Origin: Actinomycetes bacterium
Lineage (GTDB): Bacteria > Actinomycetota > Acidimicrobiia > Acidimicrobiales > Palsa-688
DNA length: 14,658 nt
NCBI GenBank assembly: GCA_021827285.1
Contig: JAKAWM010000014.1
Span: forward strand, 1 to 14,658
Direction of reading: 5' to 3'
The notes under the pieces were generated by a model. That model was not told the DNA's origin, did no database searches, and was given only the letters and a program-made list of their open reading frames with translations. How positions within the stretch are numbered: the stretch's first letter is position 1; each line of letters opens with the position of its first letter. Of the stretch, positions 1 through 5,437 are shown piece after piece. The translations under genes and the position numbers were made by a program.

Positions 1-643
1 CTAGCTGGAGGAACAACGTTTCGGCATCACTTTCCGTGGGAGGGGTACCTGGCGGGCGCCTACCCAACAGGCAGCGGAGAGAACCCGTACCTGGCTGGCG
101 GGGGACGAGATCGAGCGCGGCAAGCAACTCCGCGACGGTGACTTGCCGCTTTCGCAGGGCGGCTTCGGTTGCTCGCTCGATGGTGTCCATGTCACAGACC
201 TGCCCCAGGTCGACCAGCGTGCGGGCCACCGAAGTGACCGGCATCCCGTCCAGGTGGCAACGGTCGTTTGGTCCGAAGGCGCGCACTCGGTGCACCAGGT
301 GCGACTGCGGGCGCCCAAACTCGGTTGCCAGTTCGACGACGCCCTCGGGCACGCCGTCGAGACCCCAGAGCGCAGCCGCGCTCCGGCGGCACGCTGCGAC
401 TGCGGACCGTTGGCGAGGGGAAAGGGACAGGAGTGTGGCCCACAGCTCCCGGCGCCAGAGTGCGGACGGGCTGGCCAACACGCGAGTTTGCCAGCTCGGG
501 TCGGCTACCACGAAGCGTCCGACCTGCACGAGTTGCCCGTCTCGGACGGCCGCCCGGATTGCATGACCACTGAGGCCTTCGGCCCGCAGCTGGTCGTAGC
601 GGGCCATACTGCACTGGCGGTCCAGGACCTGTTGTACCGACAT
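1..643 (-). CDS. AbiEi-like winged-helix / DUF559-type protein, 3' end cut by window edge
   Basis: The minus-strand reading frame opens with ATG at 643 (MSVQQVLDRQCSMARYDQLR) and stays open for 214 codons to the window edge. Residues about 5-50 look like the winged-helix domain of AbiEi-type proteins (RAEGLSGHAIRAAVRDGQLV followed by VGRFVVAD). Residues about 75-150 carry the typical middle block: RRSAAALWGLDG, then HRVRAF and DGMPVTSVARTLVDLG. The last visible residues (TESDAETLFLQL) match the point where such proteins normally enter a C-terminal DUF559, VSR-like endonuclease domain, which would lie outside the window. In the family the N-terminal half resembles the antitoxin/repressor of type IV toxin-antitoxin systems, but many members are solitary and their role is unproven. 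The gene diverges from ffh, no partner toxin is visible, and it probably has its own promoter. Family assignment is from recognised motifs; function is inference. Confidence 0.82.
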   Translation of the reverse strand, partial: MSVQQVLDRQCSMARYDQLRAEGLSGHAIRAAVRDGQLVQVGRFVVADPSWQTRVLASPSALWRRELWATLLSLSPRQRSAVAACRRSAAALWGLDGVPEGVVELATEFGRPQSHLVHRVRAFGPNDRCHLDGMPVTSVARTLVDLGQVCDMDTIERATEAALRKRQVTVAELLAALDLVPRQPGTGSLRCLLGRRPPGTPPTESDAETLFLQL

Positions 644-651
644 AGTATGAA

Positions 652-680
652 ACTCTATTACAAATAACAACACATAGCAA
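652..680 (-). promoter_or_regulatory. Candidate sigma-70-like promoter giving a leaderless AbiEi-like mRNA
   Basis: On the minus strand TTGCTA (680-675) and TAGAGT (657-652) are separated by exactly 17 bases. Each matches the -35 and -10 consensus at 4 of 6 positions. The -10 box ends 8 bases before the ATG at 643, so transcription would start at or within a base or two of the start codon, and no Shine-Dalgarno sequence precedes it. Leaderless mRNAs of this layout are common in Actinomycetota. The stretch 644-700 is clearly richer in A/T than its surroundings. No transcript data support this. Confidence 0.5.
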
Positions 681-715
681 GAAGTATCGAGAACTGTACG
701 CCGAGCCTCCTCCTG

Positions 716-788
716 CAGCCCGTGACCACCAGCCCGTGACCACCAGCCCGTGACCACCAGCCCGTGACCACCAGCCCGTGACCACCAG
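716..788. repeat. Five perfect tandem copies of a 14-bp repeat plus 3 bp
   Basis: The unit CAGCCCGTGACCAC occurs at 716-729, 730-743, 744-757, 758-771 and 772-785 without any mismatch, followed by CAG at 786-788. The period is not a multiple of three and there is no convincing gene here, so it is not protein-coding. There are no spacers, so it is not a CRISPR array. It lies between the divergent starts of the AbiEi-like gene and ffh, 36 bp behind the candidate -35 box of the former. It may be a neutral minisatellite or a set of protein-binding iterons. Confidence 0.97.
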
Positions 789-888
789 GAGCCCTCTGCC
801 CCCCTTCGCAATTCTCCCTCGGCTGGCGCCCGCCCACGCGCCCTTACCCGCAGGCTGTCCCCTGGCTGAGCACTAGCATGGCGGCGGC

Positions 889-2238
889 ATGTTCGAGACC
901 CTTTCAGACCGCTTTGAGTCGATTTTCACGCGCCTTCGTGGGAGAGGACGGCTCACGGATGCCGACGTCGATGAGGCCCTCAGGGAGATCCGCCTCGCCC
1001 TCCTCCAGGCTGACGTCAACCTGCTTGTGGTCAGGGACATCGTGGCCCGCCTTCGTGCTGAGCTGGTGGGTAGCGAGCTGTCCCAGAGCCTCACACCCGG
1101 CCAGCAGGTGGTAAAGGCTGTCCACAACGAACTGGTCAGGGTTCTCGGGGGCCAAGCGCTCAGGGTTACCTACGCATCCCGGCCCCCGACGGTTGTCCTG
1201 CTGGCGGGCTTGCAAGGGGCGGGCAAGACGACGGCGGCCGCTAAAGTCGGTCGCTGGTTCAAACAGCAGGGGCGCAACCCGCTGCTCGTGGGTGCCGACC
1301 TCCAGCGCCCCGCGGCCGTCGAACAGTTGCGGGTGCTGGGCCGCCAGATCGGTGTGCCGGTCTTTTCCGAACCCGCCGACCCGGTAGACGTGGCCAAAAA
1401 GGGTTTGGCCGAGGCCATAAGGGTTGGTCGGGACGTACTGATAGTAGATACGGCGGGCCGCTTGCACATCGACGCGCAAATGATGCAGCAGGTGCAGCAG
1501 ATCTCCGCCACCATCGAACCCCACTACACCTTCCTCGTTATCGATGCCATGACTGGCCAAGATGCGGTGGCGACCGCGGAAGCTTTTCATAAGGCGCTTT
1601 CGTTGGACGCTGTCATTTTGACAAAAGTTGATGGCGACGCTCGAGGCGGGGCTGCCTTGTCGGTGAAGGAAGTTGTTGGCCGACCTATCGGTTTTGTGTC
1701 CACAGGTGAGAAGGTCGAGGACTTCGAGCTTTTTCACCCTGACCGGATGGCGGGCCGCATACTTGGGATGGGCGACGTGCTTACTCTGATCGACCGCGCT
1801 GAGCAAGCAATACAGCGTGAAGAGGCCGAGCAAGCAGTGACCAAGCTAGCCGAGGGCCGGTTCACTTTGGACGATTTTCTGGGCCAATTGCAGGCGGTAA
1901 AGAAGATGGGCCCCTTGTCGGGGCTCGTCGGGATGTTGCCGATGGTCCCCAAAGAGGTGCGCAGCGCTCAAATAGACGATTCCATGTTAAAGCCGGTCGA
2001 GGCGATCATCAATTCCATGACACCAGGGGAGCGCACCGAGCCGGCGATCATAAATGGCTCCCGACGTGCGCGGATCGCCGCTGGGTCAGGCACGACCGTG
2101 CAGCAGGTGAATGACTTGCTGGACCGCTTCAAGCAGGTACAGACCTACATGCGGCAGATGCCTGCCCTAGCCGGCATGGCGCGCCGTGCTCAGAAGGCGG
2201 GGAAAAGGGCGACCGCCAAGCGCAAGAAGCGGCACTGA
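889..2238 (+). CDS. ffh: Signal recognition particle GTPase Ffh (SRP54)
   Basis: Ffh binds 4.5S/SRP RNA and the signal sequences of nascent proteins, and delivers ribosomes to the receptor FtsY at the membrane. The 449 residues show the N domain (1-95, ending in ALREIRLALLQADVNL) and the G domain with GLQGAGKT (107-114), ADLQRPAA (136-143), DTAGR (187-191), TKVDGD (245-250) and ARGGAALS. The methionine-rich M domain (about 300-425) carries the RNA-binding SRRARIAAGSG (391-401), and the C-terminus is basic (KRATAKRKKRH). Length is normal. The ATG at 889 gives the standard N-terminus; an ATG at 878 is out of frame. No clear Shine-Dalgarno precedes it, and TAGCAT at 874-879 could be a -10 box of a leaderless or near-leaderless message (inferred). 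An 86-bp gap separates it from rpsP. FtsY and the SRP RNA gene are not in the window. Confidence 0.97.
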   Translation: MFETLSDRFESIFTRLRGRGRLTDADVDEALREIRLALLQADVNLLVVRDIVARLRAELVGSELSQSLTPGQQVVKAVHNELVRVLGGQALRVTYASRPPTVVLLAGLQGAGKTTAAAKVGRWFKQQGRNPLLVGADLQRPAAVEQLRVLGRQIGVPVFSEPADPVDVAKKGLAEAIRVGRDVLIVDTAGRLHIDAQMMQQVQQISATIEPHYTFLVIDAMTGQDAVATAEAFHKALSLDAVILTKVDGDARGGAALSVKEVVGRPIGFVSTGEKVEDFELFHPDRMAGRILGMGDVLTLIDRAEQAIQREEAEQAVTKLAEGRFTLDDFLGQLQAVKKMGPLSGLVGMLPMVPKEVRSAQIDDSMLKPVEAIINSMTPGERTEPAIINGSRRARIAAGSGTTVQQVNDLLDRFKQVQTYMRQMPALAGMARRAQKAGKRATAKRKKRH

Positions 2239-2324
2239 CTGCGTCGAGCGGGGCGGGTCGCCCCCGGCCCGGTCCATCGCGTACACTGTGTGCGCTCAAG
2301 GCTAAGAAAAGGAACACAGACGAT

Positions 2325-2645
2325 ATGGCAGTCAAGCTGCGCCTCATGCGGATGGGCAAGACAAAGCAACCCACTTACAGGGTCGTTGCGGCAGACAGCC
2401 GCTCCCCTCGCGATGGCCGTTTCATCGAGATATTGGGTACCTACGAACCTCGTCAAGAACCGACGCGGGTGGTGTTGGATGGCGAGCGGGTGGGCAGGTG
2501 GTTGAAGGACGGTGCGCAGCCCACCGACCGTGTGCGGCGCATCCTCGTTGGGGCCGGAGTGCTGAGCGAGCCCGGCAGGGCCTCAAGTGCCGACGCCGGC
2601 AGCGGCGGGCGGCCTACGGCCAAGGATGGCGGCAAGTCGAAGTGA
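2325..2645 (+). CDS. rpsP: Ribosomal protein bS16
   Basis: This is a small-subunit protein that binds 16S rRNA and aids 30S assembly. The start MAVKLRLMRMGKTKQPTYRV and the following ADSRSPRDGRFIEILGTYEP are hallmark S16 sequence. The C-terminal part from about residue 80 is a hydrophilic, Gly/Lys-rich tail, usual in actinobacteria. Length is 106 residues. AAAAGGA at 2307-2313 can act as ribosome binding site, 11 bases before the ATG. TACACT at 2283-2288 resembles a -10 box, but no good -35 box was seen. It is the first gene of the tight string running to rplS, and its stop overlaps the GTG start of the KH-domain gene. Confidence 0.97.
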   Translation: MAVKLRLMRMGKTKQPTYRVVAADSRSPRDGRFIEILGTYEPRQEPTRVVLDGERVGRWLKDGAQPTDRVRRILVGAGVLSEPGRASSADAGSGGRPTAKDGGKSK

Positions 2646-2905
2646 CGGACGAGTTCAACCGGATCCCGGGCGGAAGGGCCAAAGCGGTCCTGGAGTACCT
2701 GGCCCGCCAGCTGGTAGATGAGCCGGCCGAGGTTGCCGTCGAGGTCAACGAAGGCCGCCCGGTACGCCTCGTGCTCCACGTGGCCCCGGGCGATGTGGGC
2801 CGGGTGATCGGCCGGCATGGACGCACCGCGCAAGCCCTGCGGGCAGTGACCCGGGCTGCTGCCGTCCGTGAGGGCGACGAGATATTCGTGGACATCGCCG
2901 GTTAG
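2642..2905 (+). CDS. khpA: KH-domain RNA-binding protein KhpA
   Basis: This is an 87-residue single type II KH domain protein. The RNA-contacting GXXG loop lies in GDVGRVIGRHGRTAQALR (about 50-67). KhpA proteins bind RNA, often with the partner KhpB, and in some Gram-positive bacteria influence cell elongation and division; the partner is not in this window. The chosen GTG start at 2642 overlaps the TGA stop of rpsP in a GTGA arrangement, suggesting translational coupling. A frame-compatible ATG at 2498 lies deep inside rpsP and would add residues unrelated to the family. The rpsP-khpA-rimM order is the standard one in Gram-positive bacteria. Confidence 0.93.
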   Translation: MTDEFNRIPGGRAKAVLEYLARQLVDEPAEVAVEVNEGRPVRLVLHVAPGDVGRVIGRHGRTAQALRAVTRAAAVREGDEIFVDIAG

Positions 2906-2930
2906 TCCGCGCTTGGCGGGCGAGGTGGTA

Positions 2931-3416
2931 GTGCCGCTCCTCGAGGTAGGTCAAGTGGTCCGTCCCCACGGGATAAGGGGCGAAGTGGTCGTCCAGCTTG
3001 TCACCAATATTCCCCAGCGCTTGGACCAGGGCAGCGTACTGGTCGGTGCCGGCCGGGAGCTGGTCGTTGAGGCAGCTCGTGCCGTACCCGGCAGGTCGGG
3101 GCCCACGGGGGGCCGCTGGGTGGTCCGCTTTTCGGGACTGCGGACACGTGATGACGCTGAGGCCTTGCGTGGAGCCATACTGCAGGCCGAGCCGGTGAGT
3201 GGCGCCGAGGGCCTCTGGGTGCACGAGGTCATCGGCTGCGTCGTCGTTGAGGGGGGCAGTGGGGTGACCGTTGGCACGGTGGTCTCAGTCGAGGCCAACC
3301 CGGCCAGCGACCTGCTTATCTTGGACAGCGGGGCGCTTGTGCCGCTGCGCTTTGTCACCGCCAGCACGCCTGGCCGGTTGACGGTAGACACGCCGCCCGG
3401 GCTCTTCGAGCTGTAA
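2931..3416 (+). CDS. rimM: 16S rRNA processing / 30S maturation factor RimM
   Basis: RimM binds S19 and helps mature the head of the 30S subunit. The N-terminal beta-barrel domain begins LLEVGQVVRPHGIRGEVVV. The C-terminal PRC-barrel domain (about 95-161) includes GLWVHEVIGC, GTVVSVEANPASDLLIL and VPLRFV. The start is ambiguous: GTG at 2931 gives 161 residues beginning VPLLEVGQ, while GTG at 2925 would add two valines. Purine-rich GGGCGAGG just upstream could serve either. An ATG at 2868 is in frame but sits inside khpA and is unlikely. Only three bases separate its stop from trmD. Confidence 0.93.
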   Translation: MPLLEVGQVVRPHGIRGEVVVQLVTNIPQRLDQGSVLVGAGRELVVEAARAVPGRSGPTGGRWVVRFSGLRTRDDAEALRGAILQAEPVSGAEGLWVHEVIGCVVVEGGSGVTVGTVVSVEANPASDLLILDSGALVPLRFVTASTPGRLTVDTPPGLFEL

Positions 3417-3419
3417 ACG

Positions 3420-4172
3420 ATGAAGATCGAGGTCTTCACGATCTTCCCGGACTTGGTGGGAGCATGGGTGGAGGCCAGCCTCATCGGCAGGGCCCGCCGG
3501 GGTGGTGCCATCGACATCGCCGTCCACGACTTGCGGGCCGGGGCCAATGACCCGCATCGTAGTGTGGATGACAGCCCCTTTGGCGGGGGGGCCGGCATGG
3601 TGCTGGCTCCCGAACCGCTGTTCGTGGCGGTGGAATCTGTGCAACCGTTGCGGCCGCTTTTCCTTCTCGGGCCGGGTGGCCGCCGCTTCGACCAGGGGTT
3701 GGCCGCTGAATTGGCCAGGGGCCCAGGTTTTTCGCTCCTGTGCGGACGCTACGAAGGGGTCGACGAAAGGGTTGCCGAGCACTTGGTCGACGGCGAGCTT
3801 TCGGTTGGCGACTACGTGCTGGCCGGGGGCGAGGCCGCCGCCATCGTGGTCGTAGAGGCCGTCGCCCGCCTGGTCCCAGGGGTGATGGGCAACGTGGCCT
3901 CGGGGGAGGAAGAGAGCTTTGCTGGAGGGCTGCTGGAATACCCCCAGTACACCAGGCCGGCCGTGTTCCGAGGCTGGGGGGTGCCGGAGGTACTTGTGTC
4001 CGGTCACCACGGACGTGTGGCCAGCTGGAGAAGGGCGGCGGCCATTGCGAGGACGATGGAGCGCCGGCCCGACCTCTTGGCCGTCCGGGGAGGACTTTCC
4101 CCGGACGAACACGCCCTGCTGGCAGAGTGGGGCTTCGATCATCTAACCTCTCGTCCCCGTGGGCCCGACTGA
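3420..4172 (+). CDS. trmD: tRNA (guanine-37-N1)-methyltransferase TrmD
   Basis: TrmD uses S-adenosylmethionine to methylate G37 beside the anticodon, which prevents frameshifting. The protein has 250 residues, near the usual length. It begins MKIEVFTIFPDL. Visible motifs are DDSPFGGGAGMV (51-62), LLCGRYEGVDERV (106-118, part of the trefoil-knot cofactor site), SVGDYVLAGGEAA (128-140) and LLEYPQYTRP (171-180). The acidic residue in LLE is Glu where E. coli has Asp169; to my knowledge Glu also occurs in other actinobacterial TrmD proteins. The C-terminal domain ends with ERRPDLL and a short tail. The gene starts 3 bp after rimM, and its last 14 bp overlap rplS. Confidence 0.97.
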   Translation: MKIEVFTIFPDLVGAWVEASLIGRARRGGAIDIAVHDLRAGANDPHRSVDDSPFGGGAGMVLAPEPLFVAVESVQPLRPLFLLGPGGRRFDQGLAAELARGPGFSLLCGRYEGVDERVAEHLVDGELSVGDYVLAGGEAAAIVVVEAVARLVPGVMGNVASGEEESFAGGLLEYPQYTRPAVFRGWGVPEVLVSGHHGRVASWRRAAAIARTMERRPDLLAVRGGLSPDEHALLAEWGFDHLTSRPRGPD

Positions 4173-4509
4173 TTTGATCGACCGTGACAACCTCCGTGAA
4201 GACATCCCCGAGTTCGCTTCGGGCGATACCGTGCGTGTCCACGTCAGGGTGGTGGAGGGCAACAAGGAGCGCATACAGGCCTTCCAGGGGGCGGTTATAG
4301 CCCGCAAGGGCTCTGGGGTGCGGGAAACATTCACGGTTCGCAAGGTGAGCTCAGGGGTCGGTGTCGAGCGGACGTGGCCCGTTCATTCGCCGACCATCGC
4401 CCGTATCGAGGTCGTCAGCCAGGGAGATGTCCGGCGGGCCAAGCTTTACTACCTGCGCGACCGCATAGGCAAGGCCGCCAAGATCAAAGAAAAGCGCCTG
4501 GCTCGCTAG
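4159..4509 (+). CDS. rplS: Ribosomal protein bL19
   Basis: This is a large-subunit protein at the interface with the 30S subunit. The 116 residues contain the characteristic REDIPEFASGDTVRVHVRVV and then GNKERIQAFQGAVIARKGSG. GVGVERTWPVHSP and AKLYYLRD follow, and the tail is basic. The start is taken as GTG at 4159, inside the end of trmD (14-bp overlap); TTG at 4174 would be a shorter alternative that still keeps the conserved part. The overlap argues for translational coupling with trmD. The gene closes the rpsP-rplS string and is followed by a 156-bp gap. Confidence 0.95.
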   Translation: MGPTDLIDRDNLREDIPEFASGDTVRVHVRVVEGNKERIQAFQGAVIARKGSGVRETFTVRKVSSGVGVERTWPVHSPTIARIEVVSQGDVRRAKLYYLRDRIGKAAKIKEKRLAR

Positions 4510-4525
4510 CCCGGGCGCACTTATT

Positions 4526-4544
4526 AGGTGGTGCTAGAGCACCT
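4526..4544. other. Weak inverted repeat downstream of rplS
   Basis: AGGTG (4526-4530) can pair with CACCT (4540-4544). Alternatively GGTGC (4530-4534) can pair with GCACC (4539-4543) around a 4-base loop. No T-run follows, so it is not a typical intrinsic terminator. It may still mark the 3' end of the rplS transcript. Nothing else recognisable was seen in 4510-4665. Confidence 0.25.
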
Positions 4545-4665
4545 CAACCAGGCTAGGGACCTTGCCCTTCACCCTTCTAAGTCGGTGGCACCTGCCCCCT
4601 GCGGTTTACCTTGTGCCCAGCCGCCGTAGCATGGTTGTCATGGACGTTGACCGGGTAGGGCCGCG

Positions 4666-4959
4666 ATGAGCGCCGAGGACCTCGAACGGTACGAGACCGA
4701 GATCGAGCTGGCCCTCTACCAGGAGTACCGGGCTGTACTGCCCATGTTCCGCTACGTGGTCGAGACGGAAAGGCGCTTCTACCTCGCCAATGAGGTTGAG
4801 ATGGAAGCCAAAGGCGATGGGGCGCGCACATACTTCGAGGTGAAGCTGGGCGATGCCTGGGTGTGGGACATGTACCGGCCCGCCCGTTTCGTCTCCAACG
4901 TAAGGGTGGTCACCTTTAAGGACGTGAACGTCGAGGAGCTGCCCGAAAAGGAGCTCTGA
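4666..4959 (+). CDS. DUF2469 family protein, conserved in Actinomycetota
   Basis: The 97-residue soluble protein begins MSAEDLERYETEIELALYQE. It then carries FRYVVETERRFYLANEVE, WVWDMYRPARFV and VVTFKDVNVEEL. This is the near-invariant signature of DUF2469, a family found almost throughout Actinomycetota and placed between rnhB and yraN in Mycobacterium and Streptomyces. Its biochemical role is unknown to me. No signal peptide or membrane segment is present, and the sequence is rich in acidic and aromatic residues. Here rnhB is missing upstream. The gene probably shares a transcript with yraN, 46 bp downstream. The ATG at 4666 gives the family's usual N-terminus. Confidence 0.95.
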   Translation: MSAEDLERYETEIELALYQEYRAVLPMFRYVVETERRFYLANEVEMEAKGDGARTYFEVKLGDAWVWDMYRPARFVSNVRVVTFKDVNVEELPEKEL

Positions 4960-5005
4960 AGCCGGTCGTGGGCTGCGGTCACTGCCCCGTGGTTCCATCA
5001 AGCCC

Positions 5006-5383
5006 ATGGATCAAGGCAACATGGCCCGGGCCCAGAGGCGGCGGGCACGAGGCAGGAGGGGCGAAGACCGGGCGGCGGCGTGGTACCAGGCCCATGGGTA
5101 CGTTGTGCTGGCCCGCAACTGGTGGTGCCGCGAAGGGGAGCTGGACATAGTAGCCAGGAGAGGGCCCCTGCACGTCTTCTGCGAGGTGAAGGCTAGAGCG
5201 GATCTGTCCTTCGGGCTGCCCGCCGAGGCAGTAGGGCAGCTGAAGCAGCTGCGGGTCCGCCGGGCCGCAGCCCGTTGGTTGGCCACCTTGAGCGACCAGG
5301 GCCGGGTTAGGGGAGGACCGGTGCGTTTTGACGTGGCTTGCGTTCTCGGTGATGCCATCGAGGTGATCGAGGGGGCGTTTTAG
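5006..5383 (+). CDS. YraN/UPF0102 family nuclease-fold protein
   Basis: The protein has 125 residues with the UPF0102 layout. RRGEDRAAAWYQAHGYVVLARN (18-38) is followed by EGELDIVA (43-50) and VFCEVKARADLSFG (57-70). The Asp-(X)n-Glu-X-Lys arrangement (D47, E60, K62) is that of restriction-nuclease-like, Holliday-junction-resolvase-like folds. Catalytic activity is not established for most family members. The start may be ATG 5006, or ATG 5021, which has AAGG five bases upstream; the conserved domain is present either way. It lies upstream of comM and dprA in the standard cluster, but here the phosphatase gene is wedged in between on the opposite strand. Confidence 0.92.
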   Translation: MDQGNMARAQRRRARGRRGEDRAAAWYQAHGYVVLARNWWCREGELDIVARRGPLHVFCEVKARADLSFGLPAEAVGQLKQLRVRRAAARWLATLSDQGRVRGGPVRFDVACVLGDAIEVIEGAF

Positions 5384-5437
5384 GCTTCAGCGCCCGGCGG
5401 GAGGCAAGGTCGCGTGAGCGGTGGGCCGTCGTCGTGC

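Noticed and set aside
36..667. Two overlapping plus-strand open frames of about 175 codons
   Set aside because: They are opposite-strand reflections of the AbiEi-like gene in GC-rich DNA, with no family features.
192..785. Minus-strand open frame of 197 codons running through the 14-bp repeats
   Set aside because: Its start lies in the repeat array and its composition is Arg/Gly/Pro-rich nonsense; the true minus-strand gene from 643 uses another frame and has recognisable domains.
716..788. Possible CRISPR array
   Set aside because: The repeats are 14 bp and directly adjacent with no spacers, and there are no cas genes.
878..888. ATG at 878 as start of ffh
   Set aside because: It is out of frame with ffh; the ATG at 889 gives the expected N-terminus.
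644..888. SRP RNA (ffs) or tRNA gene near ffh
   Set aside because: I looked for the conserved SRP RNA loop and for the tRNA T-loop consensus and found neither here nor elsewhere in the window.
904..1833. 309-codon minus-strand open frame inside ffh
   Set aside because: Complete shadow of a well-conserved essential gene; no recognisable motifs.
5384..5437. Bidirectional terminator between convergent yraN and the phosphatase gene
   Set aside because: No stable inverted repeat with a T-run could be drawn in these 54 bp.
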